Source: JBCCMQ01 sp039026235 (lineage in GTDB: Bacteria > Pseudomonadota > Alphaproteobacteria > Rhodobacterales > Rhodobacteraceae). Taken from it: a stretch of 64,000 bases of DNA. This document shows, one piece after another, positions 43,759-52,506 of this stretch. The translations under genes and the position numbers were made by a program. Under the pieces are notes generated by a model. That model was not told the DNA's origin. It did not search any database and saw only the letters and a list, made by a program, of their open reading frames with translations. The DNA is taken from the NCBI GenBank assembly GCA_039026235.1, contig JBCCMQ010000003.1:252696-316695 (forward strand), in the 5' to 3' direction. The first letter of the stretch is position 1. Every line of letters starts with the position of its first letter.

Positions 43759-44657
43759 GGCTTGTGTTCATGGGGACGCCGGATTTTTCGGTCCCAGCTT
43801 TCAAATCCTTGCACGACGCCGGGCACCAGATCGCAGTTGTCTATACACAACCGCCGCGTCCAGCGGGTCGGGGCAAAAGGCAGCGTCTGTCTGCTGTTCA
43901 TGCGGCTGCAAATGACCTTGGCCTTTCTGTCCGCCATCCGGCTTCCCTGAAGTCCGACGAAGCCCAGCAGGAATTCCACGCCATTGGCGCAGACATCGCG
44001 GTCGTGGTCGCCTATGGCCTTTTGCTACCGCAGCCGGTGCTGGATGCCCCGCGTTTCGGGTGCCTAAACATTCACGCATCCTTGCTGCCGCGCTGGCGCG
44101 GTGCGGCGCCCATCCACCGGGCGATCATGGCGGGCGATACCACGACCGGTGTCGCGATCATGCAGATGGAGGCCGGTCTGGACACCGGCCCTGTTTTGCT
44201 TGAAGCCGAGACAGGGATTGGGGCCGAAGAGACAACTGGCGCCTTGCAGCCGCGCCTGGCCCAACTTGGCGCGGAGCTGATCGTGCGCGCGCTTGCGGAT
44301 ATAGAAATCTTGAAGCCAAGCCCGCAGCCGTGTGAGGGCGCAACATATGCCCGCAAGATCGACAAGGCCGAGGCCGAAATCGACTGGCAGCGCCCGGCGG
44401 AGGAAATTGCTCGGCTAATCCGTGGGCTGTCGCCGTTTCCGGGGGCATGGACGCTGATATCAGGCGAGCGGATCAAATTGCTGGGCGCACGTCTGTCGAC
44501 GGGTGCAGGTCTGCCGGGCGAGACCCTGGGCGGGTTTCGGGTCGCTTGTGGCAGCGGTGCGATAGAGGTCACCATGGCGCAAAGAGCGGGCAAGAAACCA
44601 ATTCCCGCTGACGAAATCCTGCGCGGTCTGACACTTCCTTACAGGCTTGGGACATGA
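43755..44657 (+). CDS. fmt: Methionyl-tRNA formyltransferase
   Basis: The 300-residue enzyme formylates initiator Met-tRNA using 10-formyl-THF. It starts MRLVFMGTPDFSVPAFKSLH and contains the catalytic segment NIHASLLPRWRGAAPIHRAI and MQMEAGLDTGPVL, then the C-terminal tRNA-binding domain (about residues 205-300). ATG 43755 overlaps the deformylase stop (ATGA), so the enzyme that adds the formyl group and those that remove it are translationally linked. Confidence 0.96.
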   Translation: MRLVFMGTPDFSVPAFKSLHDAGHQIAVVYTQPPRPAGRGKRQRLSAVHAAANDLGLSVRHPASLKSDEAQQEFHAIGADIAVVVAYGLLLPQPVLDAPRFGCLNIHASLLPRWRGAAPIHRAIMAGDTTTGVAIMQMEAGLDTGPVLLEAETGIGAEETTGALQPRLAQLGAELIVRALADIEILKPSPQPCEGATYARKIDKAEAEIDWQRPAEEIARLIRGLSPFPGAWTLISGERIKLLGARLSTGAGLPGETLGGFRVACGSGAIEVTMAQRAGKKPIPADEILRGLTLPYRLGT

Positions 44658-44715
44658 AATTCGTGGCAGGACTGCTTAGATTGGCAGGTAATGAAGAACT
44701 TGGAAGGACGTTGAA

Positions 44716-44955
44716 ATGCCTTTGGCGGTCATAGCCATTCTTGGTGGAGCGATCGGTCTCGCGCTTTTGCTTGGTGGGCGAATTACCGGCCGCCAGATCA
44801 CGACGGTTGGGTTTGCAGCGGCCGGGGCCGCGCTCGCCGTAATGACCCTCAGAGGCCTGTCGCTTATCTCAGGGCCGATCGGTTTGGCGATATCGGCCTT
44901 TGTGGGCGCCGTCCTGATGCTTTGGGTAATGCGCCAGACGAGGGGCGAAGACTAA
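44716..44955 (+). CDS. Small membrane protein, two to three helices
   Basis: The 79-residue protein is almost wholly hydrophobic, with helices at about residues 2-22, 28-45 and 50-70 (GLAISAFVGAVLMLWVMRQ) and Gly/Ala-rich packing. I do not recognise the family. GGAAGGACG precedes the ATG at a good distance. It follows fmt by 58 bp and overlaps the tail of rnhA on the other strand by four bases. Confidence 0.6.
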   Translation: MPLAVIAILGGAIGLALLLGGRITGRQITTVGFAAAGAALAVMTLRGLSLISGPIGLAISAFVGAVLMLWVMRQTRGED

Positions 44956-45425
44956 GCGTCGCCGCTTTCCGCGGGTTTTTTGAATGGCGCCATACCGGCG
45001 CGCGCCAGTTCATCCGCCCGTTCGTTCTCTGCATGACCGGCGTGGCCCTTGACCCACTCCCAATGTACCCGGTGGCGGCCCGCCGCTGTGTCAAGCCTTT
45101 GCCAAAGATCCACATTTTTGACCGGCTTCTTTGTCGATGTTTTCCAGCCACGCGCTTTCCAGCCTTCGATCCAGTTGGTGATGCCGCCTTTGACGTAAGC
45201 GCTGTCGGTGACCACCGTAATCTCGCTGGCGCGGTCCAGCGCCTCAAGCGCTTCGATGGCAGCCATCAACTCCATCCGGTTGTTGGTTGTCTCTTCCGCA
45301 CCGCCTTGCAAGGTTCTTTCCCTCAGCGTCGCGTCCCCGTCTCGCGCGATCAGCAAGACACCCCACCCGCCCGGGCCCGGGTTTCCTGAACAGGCACCGT
45401 CTGTATAGGCAAAAAGCTCAGGCAC
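44952..45425 (-). CDS. rnhA: Ribonuclease HI
   Basis: RNase HI (157 residues) degrades RNA in RNA-DNA hybrids. The four carboxylates are present: Asp in FAYTDGACSGNPGPGGWG, Glu in NNRMELMAAIEALE, Asp in VVTDSAYVKGGI and the C-terminal Asp in NERADELARAGM; the handle region (WKARGWKTSTKKPVKN) is intact. GTG 45425 gives the usual start and overlaps the end of the upstream methyltransferase gene by eight bases. Confidence 0.95.
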   Translation of the reverse strand: MPELFAYTDGACSGNPGPGGWGVLLIARDGDATLRERTLQGGAEETTNNRMELMAAIEALEALDRASEITVVTDSAYVKGGITNWIEGWKARGWKTSTKKPVKNVDLWQRLDTAAGRHRVHWEWVKGHAGHAENERADELARAGMAPFKKPAESGDA

Positions 45426-46011
45426 GCGCGCGCACAATCAAGAACGCATCGTAGGTGTTGGCCATTCCCTCGCTTTCGCCGTATTCTTTAAAGGTGACTT
45501 CAAAGCCTGCTGCGTCCATAAGCCCCAGAAGCTCATCGTCAGTGAAATAAGTATAGCTGCGTTCAAGCCTATCGCGGGCGACGCCCTCGCCCAGTTTCAT
45601 TCCGATGTGAAAAACGCCACCCGGTTTCAGCGCCCGGTGAATAGCGGCCAAATGCTGCCCCATATCTTCACGTCGGGCATGCAAAAGCGAAAAGTTGGCC
45701 CAGATGCCGTCATATTCTGCCTCTGCGGTCAGATCATGAAACGTTGCCTGCAGAGACGGCACACCGAAGTTTTCCCGCGCCAGCCGGACCATGCCTTCTG
45801 ATGCGTCCCAGGCCTCGGCCCGGAAGCCCACCGAAATCATGTATGCAGCGGCATTTCCTGGACCCGCGCCAAGATCAAGGATCCGTCCGCCCTTTGCCAC
45901 CTCGTCCAGAAAACCGGACAGGTGCCGGTCCGCCTCGGACTTTGAAAAGCGATTGGCGTAGGCCTCGGCATTCTTGTCATAGAAGTCTATAGTCGCTGGG
46001 TCGAATGTCAT
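45418..46011 (-). CDS. SAM-dependent class I methyltransferase
   Basis: The 197-residue protein shows motif I (RILDLGAGPGNAAAYM), motif II acid in AEAWDASEGMVRLAR, and IHRALKPGGVFHIGMKLGEG, the pattern of small-molecule methyltransferases. The target is unknown. ATG 46011 overlaps the stop of the DUF3429 gene (ATGA), and the stop overlaps rnhA, so the three genes are read as a tight cluster. The longer frame to 46269 lies inside the DUF3429 gene. Confidence 0.88.
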   Translation of the reverse strand: MTFDPATIDFYDKNAEAYANRFSKSEADRHLSGFLDEVAKGGRILDLGAGPGNAAAYMISVGFRAEAWDASEGMVRLARENFGVPSLQATFHDLTAEAEYDGIWANFSLLHARREDMGQHLAAIHRALKPGGVFHIGMKLGEGVARDRLERSYTYFTDDELLGLMDAAGFEVTFKEYGESEGMANTYDAFLIVRARA

Positions 46012-46490
46012 TTCAGCAACCATACGCTTAGGCAGATGACGACGATGGCAGTCAAGAGAATGCGCAACTGCATCCACCAGGGTGGCGCCAACTGGTAGCG
46101 CCAGAACACCCAGTCGAGCGCCAGGAGGCCCAAAAAACCGGCAATTAAGTATTTGGAGGCCGCCGAGGGGCCCCCGCCGGTGGTAAAGAAAGCCCAAAGC
46201 GCGGGTATGACGGACAGCGTGTAGCCGACTGCTGCAACCCGCCCCTCGGCCTTGGTCGCAAAGCCCCAAAGGACGCCTGACATGAACGAAAGTATGATGG
46301 CCCCGTAAAAGATCTGCACGTATGGGCCTACGAACGGCGGGCCAAGCACATCAATGCCCCAAATAGCAAGGCCGGGTGAGATCACCGTGGCCGCGCCCCA
46401 GCAGAACGGGATTAAGCCGGCCAGCCCCAGTATCAAAGGCGCGCGCGGTATATCTGTCAGCAAATCCGCATTTCCCGTCTTTTCGGCCAA
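46008..46490 (-). CDS. DUF3429 membrane protein
   Basis: The 160-residue protein has five predicted membrane helices (for example PLILGLAGLIPFCWGAATVI and IFYGAIILSFMSGVLWGFAT) and fits the DUF3429 family, found in marine and other proteobacteria; function unknown. The only plausible start is TTG 46490, so the exact N-terminus is uncertain. It sits 31 bp after ispH and overlaps the methyltransferase start. Confidence 0.8.
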   Translation of the reverse strand: MAEKTGNADLLTDIPRAPLILGLAGLIPFCWGAATVISPGLAIWGIDVLGPPFVGPYVQIFYGAIILSFMSGVLWGFATKAEGRVAAVGYTLSVIPALWAFFTTGGGPSAASKYLIAGFLGLLALDWVFWRYQLAPPWWMQLRILLTAIVVICLSVWLLK

Positions 46491-46521
46491 TTCCGCTTGT
46501 CAGCTGCAAATCGCGCGCGTT

Positions 46522-47478
46522 TCAAGCGTTTGCTGGCACGCGCAGCACCCTCGGAACTTTGAACTCGACGGTCTCTTGCGCGGTTTCCACAATTTCCATC
46601 GTGACATCGAAGCGTTCCATGAACGTGTTGATGACCTCTTCAATAAGGACATCGGGTGCCGACGCTCCGGCCGTGATGCCAATGGCTGTAATGCCGTCAA
46701 TCGCGCGCCAGTCGATGTCTCCCGCGCGTTGGATCAGTTGCGAATAGGAACATCCGGCCCGCGCGCCCACCTCAACAAGCCGCTTGGAATTCGACGAATT
46801 GGGCGCACCGATCACCAGAAGCGCGTCGACATGCGGTGCGACCTCTTTCACCGCGTCCTGACGATTGGTCGTGGCATAACAGATGTCTTCTTTGTGGGGC
46901 CCGACGATATCGGGAAAGCGGTCTTGCAGGGCCGCCACGACCGATGCCGTATCATCGACCGACAAGGTGGTCTGGGTAATATAGGCCAGTCGATCTTCGT
47001 TGCGCACTTCTAGACCCGCAACATCTGCCGCCGTTTCCACCAGCAAAACTTCGCCCGGGGGCAATTGTCCCATGGTGCCAATTGTCTCGGGATGACCAGC
47101 GTGGCCAATCATCACGATCTGAAGGCCCTTGTCGGCGTGCCTTTGGGCTTCGATGTGCACTTTGCTCACCAAAGGGCAGGTTGCATCCACGAAAAGAAGC
47201 TCGCGACGGTTCGCTTCGGCCGGCACGGCCTTTGGCACACCGTGGGCTGAAAAAACAACCGGGCGGTCGTCCGGACATTCCTCCAGCTCTTTGACAAAAA
47301 TCGCGCCTTTTGCCCGCAGGCCGTCAACCACATATTTGTTGTGGACGATCTCGTGGCGCACATAGACCGGGGCGCCCCATCTCTCCAGTGCCATCTCGAC
47401 GATCTTAATGGCGCGATCGACACCGGCGCAGAAGCCACGTGGCGCAGCAAGAAGAAGTTTGAGCGGCGGCTTGTCCAT
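46522..47478 (-). CDS. ispH: 4-hydroxy-3-methylbut-2-enyl diphosphate reductase
   Basis: IspH (318 residues) is the iron-sulfur enzyme that performs the last step of the MEP isoprenoid pathway. The three cluster cysteines are in PRGFCAGVDRAIKIV, DATCPLVSKVH and DICYATTNRQDAV; the active-site SAHGVPK, GHPETIGTMGQ, SSNSKRL and TAGASAPD motifs are intact. ATG 47478 or GTG 47484 can be the start; AAGGGATC fits either. It heads the cluster running into DUF3429, the methyltransferase and rnhA. Confidence 0.96.
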   Translation of the reverse strand: MDKPPLKLLLAAPRGFCAGVDRAIKIVEMALERWGAPVYVRHEIVHNKYVVDGLRAKGAIFVKELEECPDDRPVVFSAHGVPKAVPAEANRRELLFVDATCPLVSKVHIEAQRHADKGLQIVMIGHAGHPETIGTMGQLPPGEVLLVETAADVAGLEVRNEDRLAYITQTTLSVDDTASVVAALQDRFPDIVGPHKEDICYATTNRQDAVKEVAPHVDALLVIGAPNSSNSKRLVEVGARAGCSYSQLIQRAGDIDWRAIDGITAIGITAGASAPDVLIEEVINTFMERFDVTMEIVETAQETVEFKVPRVLRVPANA

Positions 47479-47512
47479 CGGCACAGATCCCTTGGCTAAG
47501 ACCTATGCTGTT

Positions 47513-47547
47513 GGCGCGCGCGCGTCCAGTCTTCTGCGCGCGCGCGG
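47513..47547. repeat. Alternating GC inverted repeat between the NYN gene and ispH
   Basis: GGCGCGCGCGCG (47513-47524) and GCGCGCGCGCGG (47536-47547) flank an 11-base spacer. They can pair as a very stable hairpin, and each arm is an alternating purine-pyrimidine run. There is no T-tract on the minus strand, so it is not a classic terminator. Confidence 0.55.
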
Positions 47548-47575
47548 CCTTTGCTTAAAACTGATGCGTCTCGGG

Positions 47576-48157
47576 CTACTCGCCGGCTGCTTCGCGCAAC
47601 CTTGGCTCTTCAACGATTTCGCGCGGTTCGCGCGGTGGACGACCGATAACGTCCTTCAATTCATCAAGTTCGATGAAGTTGTCTGCTTGACGCCGAAGTT
47701 CGTCGGCAATCATCGGGGGCTGGCTTCTAATCGTTGAAACCACCGAAACCCGCACGCCCTGGCGCTGAAGGCTTTCGATCAGCGGCTTGAAGTCGCCATC
47801 GCCGGAAAAGAGAACAATGTGGTCGATGCGCGGTGCAAGTTCCATGGCGTCCACCGTCAATTCGATGTCCATGTTTCCTTTCACCTTACGTCGACCCTGG
47901 CTATCGATGTATTCCTTGGCCGGTTTGGTGACCATGGTGAAGCCATTGTAGTTCAGCCAATCGACCAGGGGCCGGATCGGCGAATATTCATCATTCTCCA
48001 ACAGGGCTGTGTAGTAGAATGCGCGCAGAAGTTTGCCACGACGCATGAACTCTTGACGCAAGAGCTTGTAATCGATGTCGAACCCCAGTGCCTTCGCGGC
48101 AGCATATAGGTTCGATCCATCGATAAAGAGCGCAAGCCGCTCATCTCTGTAGAACAT
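47576..48157 (-). CDS. NYN-domain (LabA/DUF88) protein
   Basis: The 193-residue protein begins MFYRDERLALFIDGSNLYAA and carries the LabA/DUF88 NYN fold, a PIN-like nuclease fold. Acidic residues typical of the pocket appear at DGSN, KGNMDIELTVDAMEL and FSGDGDFKPLIE. Members are thought to be RNases; the exact RNA target is unknown. The C-terminal 40 residues are Arg/Glu-rich and probably disordered. It is divergent from rpoZ across a 354-bp gap. Confidence 0.9.
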   Translation of the reverse strand: MFYRDERLALFIDGSNLYAAAKALGFDIDYKLLRQEFMRRGKLLRAFYYTALLENDEYSPIRPLVDWLNYNGFTMVTKPAKEYIDSQGRRKVKGNMDIELTVDAMELAPRIDHIVLFSGDGDFKPLIESLQRQGVRVSVVSTIRSQPPMIADELRRQADNFIELDELKDVIGRPPREPREIVEEPRLREAAGE

Positions 48158-48511
48158 TAAAGTTATTCCTTTCCAAGGAAATGCCGGGAATGTGAGTGAG
48201 TGGTTCAGTATTTTGTCCGCGGCACTTCAGCGCCGAAATTAATTCAAATGTGAAATGTCGCAACCCTGACATCATAACGAAAGTGGCAGAAAACGTCGAT
48301 ATAGCCCCGCTTTACGTAACGTCAGTATGACGTGACCTATTCGGAAAATCTGTGCGCGCGCAGCAAGCGGACAACCGCCTGCAAGCATCCGACGGCCCGC
48401 CGGTTTCGGCGAACGTCAATGCCCGCCGGTCGGCACAATGAAAAGCTTGTCAAGTATTTCTTTGCATCTTATGTACGTAGCTCAGATTCCCCGCACCCAC
48501 AGGAGATGCAG
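48158..48511. other. Divergent promoter region of the NYN gene and rpoZ
   Basis: No gene is supported in these 354 bases. The left third is AT-rich (AAATTAATTCAAATGTGAAAT) and should hold the NYN promoter. TTACGTAACG and TATGACGTGA near 48313-48333 share a CGT core. The right end holds a rpoZ promoter candidate. GC-rich inverted segments (GCCCGCCGG repeated at 48394 and 48421) separate the two. Confidence 0.4.
48447..48475 (+). promoter_or_regulatory. Candidate rpoZ promoter
   Basis: TTGTCA (48447-48452) and TATGTA (48470-48475) are 17 bp apart and 36 bp before the rpoZ ATG. The -35 box is good, the -10 box only fair. Confidence 0.35.
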
Positions 48512-48865
48512 ATGGCCCGCGTGACCGTCGAAGATTGCGTTGATAAGGTTCCGAACCGGTTCGAGCTTGTGATGCTGGCCGCGCACCGTGCACGTGAGGT
48601 TTCAGCTGGTGCACCGCTTACCGTTGATCGTGACAACGACAAGAACCCTGTCGTTTCGTTGCGCGAAATCGCCGAGGAAACCCAATCGGCGGATGAGCTG
48701 CGCGAGCGCATGATCGAAAGCAACCAAACGCAAATTGAAGTCGATGAGCCAGAAGAAGATGCTATGGCGCTTCTCATGGGCGCCGAACAGGACAAGCCCG
48801 TAGATGACGGCATGTCAGAGGAACGGCTTCTGCGCGAACTTATGGAGGCACAAGGGCGGGAGTAA
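48512..48865 (+). CDS. rpoZ: RNA polymerase omega subunit
   Basis: Omega (117 residues) assists beta-prime folding and is part of the ppGpp-binding site in proteobacteria. It starts MARVTVEDCVDKVPNRFELV, continues MLAAHRAREVSAG, and has an acidic C-terminal extension (IEVDEPEEDAMALL) common in alphaproteobacteria. The ATG at 48512 has AGGAG eight bases upstream; the ATG two codons earlier is less likely. It lies 33 bp before rsh, the ppGpp enzyme gene, a conserved arrangement. Confidence 0.96.
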   Translation: MARVTVEDCVDKVPNRFELVMLAAHRAREVSAGAPLTVDRDNDKNPVVSLREIAEETQSADELRERMIESNQTQIEVDEPEEDAMALLMGAEQDKPVDDGMSEERLLRELMEAQGRE

Positions 48866-48898
48866 GCAAACCCGCGCCCTTGTATCCGGGCGGGCCGC

Positions 48899-51061
48899 AT
48901 GATCGACGCAGACGACCTGATCGAACTGGTCCGCACCTACAACCCAAAGACCAACGTTTCCCTGATCGGTGGGGCCTATTCTTACGCACGCGAGATGCAT
49001 AAGGGCCAGCTGCGCCATTCGGGTGAAGAGTATTTCACGCACCCAGTGGCGGTCGCGGCGCTTTTGACCGAACAACGGCTTGACGACGCCACGATCGTCA
49101 CGGCGTTGCTGCACGATACGATCGAGGACACAAAGTCGACCTACCGGGATGTCGAGCAAAGGTTCGGTGGCGAGATTGCCGAACTTGTGGACGGTGTCAC
49201 CAAGCTTACGAACCTTCAGCTAAGTTCGACCGAAACCAAGCAGGCCGAGAACTTCCGCAAGCTGTTCATGGCCATGTCCAAGGATCTGCGGGTAATCCTG
49301 GTCAAGCTCGCCGACCGTTTGCACAACATGCGCACGATCCGTTCACTGGCGCCGGAAAAGCAGGGTTCCAAAGCGCGCGAAACGATGGAGATCTTTGCCC
49401 CGCTCGCCGGTCGCATGGGCATGCAATCCATGCGCGAAGAACTCGAAGATCTGGCCTTCAGGGTGCTCAACCCCGACGGGCGTGCCTCGATCATTCGCCG
49501 CTTTCTGACCCTTCAGCGCGAAACCGGCGATGTGATGCACCGCATCACTGGGGACATCCGCAACGAACTGGAGAAATCCAGCATTGGTGCCGAGGTTTTT
49601 GGCCGCGCCAAGAAACCCTATTCAATCTGGCGCAAAATGCAGGAAAAGAAGCAGGGCTTTTCACGCCTGTCCGATATCTACGGATTTCGGGTTATTACGA
49701 CGAATGATGCGGATTGCTACCGGGTTCTTGGGTCCATACACCAAAGGTGGCGCGCTGTGCCCGGGCGCTTCAAGGACTACATCAGTCAGCCCAAGTCAAA
49801 CGGCTATCGTTCGATCCACACGACGGTATCGGGGCGCGACGGACGGAGGGTCGAAGTACAAATCAGAACGCAGGAAATGCACGAAGTGGCCGAGGCGGGC
49901 GTTGCGGCGCACTGGGCCTACCGTGATGGCCAACGATCCGAGAACCGCTTTGCCGTGGATCCGGCCAAATGGATCGCCTCGCTGACCGAACGTTTCGATG
50001 GCGCAGATGATCACGACGAATTTCTGGAAAATGTCAAACTCGAGATGTACTCCGATCAGGTGTTCTGTTTCACCCCGAAGGGCGAGGTTGTGCAGTTGCC
50101 GCGCGGGGCGACACCGCTGGATTTCGCCTTTGCGATCCACACGCGCATCGGCGACAGCTGCGTTGGTGCCAAGGTCGACGGCCTGCGTGTGCCCCTATGG
50201 ACTCGCCTTAAGAACGGTCAGTCCGTCGATATCATCACGGCCGAGGGTCAGCGCCCCCAGGCGACCTGGATCGACATTGCGGTTACTGGCCGCGCCAAAT
50301 CTGCGATCCGCAGGTCGCTTCGCGAAGAAGATCGCGAACGCTTTGTAAAACTTGGTCGCGAACTGGCCCGCGTCGCCTTCGAGCACATGGGTAAAAAGGC
50401 AACGGACAAGGCGCTGTCGACCGCGGCCAGCAAGCTAGGACTGAAAAGCGCCAACGAGGTGCTTGAACGTCTTGGCAGTGCCGAGTTGCTTGCGCGCGAC
50501 GTTGTTCGGGCCCTTTATCCAGAACTGGTTGCCAAGAATCCGGCCGAGGAAATCGACGTGGGCCGTGCCGTGATCGGCCTGGATGATGATCAGACATTTC
50601 AGCGCGCCAAGTGTTGTCAGCCCGTTCCGGGCGAACGGATTGTCGGGATCACTTATCGGGGCAGAGGGGTCGTGATCCACGCCATAGACTGCCCCGCCTT
50701 GGCCGATCTCGAAGATCAGCCCGAACGCTGGGTGGATCTTCATTGGAGCTCTGGGCGCCACCCGTCCATCAACACCGTGACCTTCGAAATCACGATTAGT
50801 AATGATGCAGGTGTTCTCGGGCGTATCTGCACGCTCGTCGGTGAACAGAAAGCCAATATATCGGACTTGAGATTTCTGGACCGGAAACCAGATTTTTACC
50901 GGCTGCTGTTGGATGTGGATCTGCGGGACGCGGAACACCTACACGCGGTTACGACTGCGCTTGAGGCGGAAGGGGATGTCGCGGCGATCGCCCGCAATCG
51001 TGATCTAACGCGTGGCCCGGAAAGTAAAACGAGTAAGGAAAAGGTGTCCCATAGTATTTAA
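48899..51061 (+). CDS. rsh: Bifunctional (p)ppGpp synthetase/hydrolase
   Basis: The 720-residue RelA/SpoT homologue controls the stringent response. The hydrolase domain has the HD motif (LLHDTIEDTKSTY) and LVKLADRLHNMRTIRSL; the synthetase domain has GFRVITTNDADCYRVLG and GRFKDYISQPKSNGYRSIHT, whose RxKD motif goes with bifunctional enzymes. A TGS domain (CFTPKGEVVQLPRGATPLDF), helical region and C-terminal ACT domain (TFEITISNDAGVLGRICTLV) follow. It is probably the only long RSH of the cell. Confidence 0.95.
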   Translation: MIDADDLIELVRTYNPKTNVSLIGGAYSYAREMHKGQLRHSGEEYFTHPVAVAALLTEQRLDDATIVTALLHDTIEDTKSTYRDVEQRFGGEIAELVDGVTKLTNLQLSSTETKQAENFRKLFMAMSKDLRVILVKLADRLHNMRTIRSLAPEKQGSKARETMEIFAPLAGRMGMQSMREELEDLAFRVLNPDGRASIIRRFLTLQRETGDVMHRITGDIRNELEKSSIGAEVFGRAKKPYSIWRKMQEKKQGFSRLSDIYGFRVITTNDADCYRVLGSIHQRWRAVPGRFKDYISQPKSNGYRSIHTTVSGRDGRRVEVQIRTQEMHEVAEAGVAAHWAYRDGQRSENRFAVDPAKWIASLTERFDGADDHDEFLENVKLEMYSDQVFCFTPKGEVVQLPRGATPLDFAFAIHTRIGDSCVGAKVDGLRVPLWTRLKNGQSVDIITAEGQRPQATWIDIAVTGRAKSAIRRSLREEDRERFVKLGRELARVAFEHMGKKATDKALSTAASKLGLKSANEVLERLGSAELLARDVVRALYPELVAKNPAEEIDVGRAVIGLDDDQTFQRAKCCQPVPGERIVGITYRGRGVVIHAIDCPALADLEDQPERWVDLHWSSGRHPSINTVTFEITISNDAGVLGRICTLVGEQKANISDLRFLDRKPDFYRLLLDVDLRDAEHLHAVTTALEAEGDVAAIARNRDLTRGPESKTSKEKVSHSI

Positions 51062-51692
51062 GAGGCGAAACAAGCGGACTTGGTTCCGCGTGGTGGCAGA
51101 GACGCTCTACCCGCGTGGCGGGTGGGGGCGTGCCTCTACCTATGTGATGTACCGACTGCGGCGCCTGCCGGATCCGCCGCACCGCATCGCGCGCGGCATC
51201 TTTGCCGGTGTCTTCGTCACGTTTACGCCGCTTTACGGGCTGCACTTCCTGATCGCCGCGCTGATCGCCAAGATGATGCGCGGCAACATCATCGCGTCGC
51301 TTCTTGCGACGTTCTTCGGCAACCCGCTGACTTATGTGCCAATTGCGATCGTGTCACTGCAGACCGGGCATTTTTTGCTGGGGACAGATCCAGATCCGGG
51401 CATGGAGCGCAGCCTTGGCTCGAATTTCTCGGACGCGTGGCGGGACCTGATCAACAACTTCAAGGCAATGTTCACGGACGAGACCGCGGATTGGAGCAAT
51501 CTCGCCGAATTTTACCACACGGTATTCTTTCCCTGGACGGTGGGCGGTATCATTCCTGGCCTGATCGCCGGCACCATTGCCTATTATCTGTCATTGCCAT
51601 TGATATCGGCCTATCAGAAACGGCGGGCGAAACGGTTGCGCAAGAAAGCCAAGAAAGCATCGAGGCTGGCAGGTCACGCCGAGACGCCGTAG
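51012..51692 (+). CDS. DUF2062 membrane protein
   Basis: The protein has two to three membrane helices around FAGVFVTFTPLYGLHFLIAA, LIAKMMRGNIIASLLATFFG and WTVGGIIPGLIAGTIAYYLS, the signature of DUF2062, and a basic C-terminus. Function unknown. The start is doubtful: family members usually begin just before VFKRRNKR, where this sequence has ATA (51051) behind AAGG. I give the GTG at 51012, which overlaps the rsh end by 50 bases; it yields 226 residues. Confidence 0.83.
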   Translation: MARKVKRVRKRCPIVFKRRNKRTWFRVVAETLYPRGGWGRASTYVMYRLRRLPDPPHRIARGIFAGVFVTFTPLYGLHFLIAALIAKMMRGNIIASLLATFFGNPLTYVPIAIVSLQTGHFLLGTDPDPGMERSLGSNFSDAWRDLINNFKAMFTDETADWSNLAEFYHTVFFPWTVGGIIPGLIAGTIAYYLSLPLISAYQKRRAKRLRKKAKKASRLAGHAETP

Positions 51693-51719
51693 TCTGCCGT
51701 CAGCATCGGGAGATTTTCA

Positions 51720-52478
51720 ATGACATACGCACATCTACGTCTTGGCGTGAACATCGATCACGTGGCCACCGTGCGAAATGCCCGCGGGGGAGCCTATCCG
51801 GACCCGATCAGGGCCGCAAAGCTGGCTGAGGTATCGGGCGCGGACGGCATCACCGCGCACCTGCGTGAGGACCGCCGCCATATCTCCGATGAAGATATCG
51901 AAAGGCTGATGGACGCCCTGTCGCTGCCGCTTAACTTCGAGATGGCGGCGACGGAAGAGATGCAGCAGATTGCCCTGCGCCACCGGCCGCACGCGGTCTG
52001 CTTGGTGCCTGAAAAGCGTGAGGAGAAGACGACCGAAGGCGGGCTTGAGGTTGCGCGCGAAGAAAATCGGCTGGCGCATTTCATCGCACCCTTGCGTGAT
52101 GTGGGATGCCGCGTCTCAATCTTCATCGCCGCCGATCGCCGTCAGATCGAGGCGGCACACCGGATTGGGGCAGAGGTCGTAGAATTACACACCGGCTCCT
52201 ATTGTGATGCGCATAGCGAAGGCCATTTCGATGTGCGCGACGCTGAGTTGCGAAAGCTAACTGAGATGGCCGCGCTTGCCCATGATCTCGGGCTTGAAGT
52301 GCATGCCGGCCACGGTCTGACGTTTGACACTGTCTCACCTGTTGCGGCGCTACCCGAAGTCGTCGAACTCAACATCGGTCATTTTCTGATTGGTGAGGCG
52401 ATTTTTCTTGGGCTAGGGCCTGCGATCCAGAAGATGCGCGCACTTATGGACACGGCCCGGGGCGCCGATGTTGCATGA
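51720..52478 (+). CDS. pdxJ: Pyridoxine 5'-phosphate synthase
   Basis: PdxJ (252 residues) condenses 1-deoxyxylulose 5-phosphate with 3-amino-2-oxopropyl phosphate to form pyridoxine phosphate. It shows LGVNIDHVATVRNARGGAYP, ADGITAHLREDRRHISDED, catalytic Glu/His segments (NFEMAATEEM, GAEVVELHTGSYCDAH) and HAGHGLTF. The ATG has GGGAG seven to ten bases upstream. It belongs to the rsh to recO block. Confidence 0.96.
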   Translation: MTYAHLRLGVNIDHVATVRNARGGAYPDPIRAAKLAEVSGADGITAHLREDRRHISDEDIERLMDALSLPLNFEMAATEEMQQIALRHRPHAVCLVPEKREEKTTEGGLEVAREENRLAHFIAPLRDVGCRVSIFIAADRRQIEAAHRIGAEVVELHTGSYCDAHSEGHFDVRDAELRKLTEMAALAHDLGLEVHAGHGLTFDTVSPVAALPEVVELNIGHFLIGEAIFLGLGPAIQKMRALMDTARGADVA

Positions 52479-52506
52479 TCTGGCGCGACAGGCGGTTGCC
52501 TTGCGG

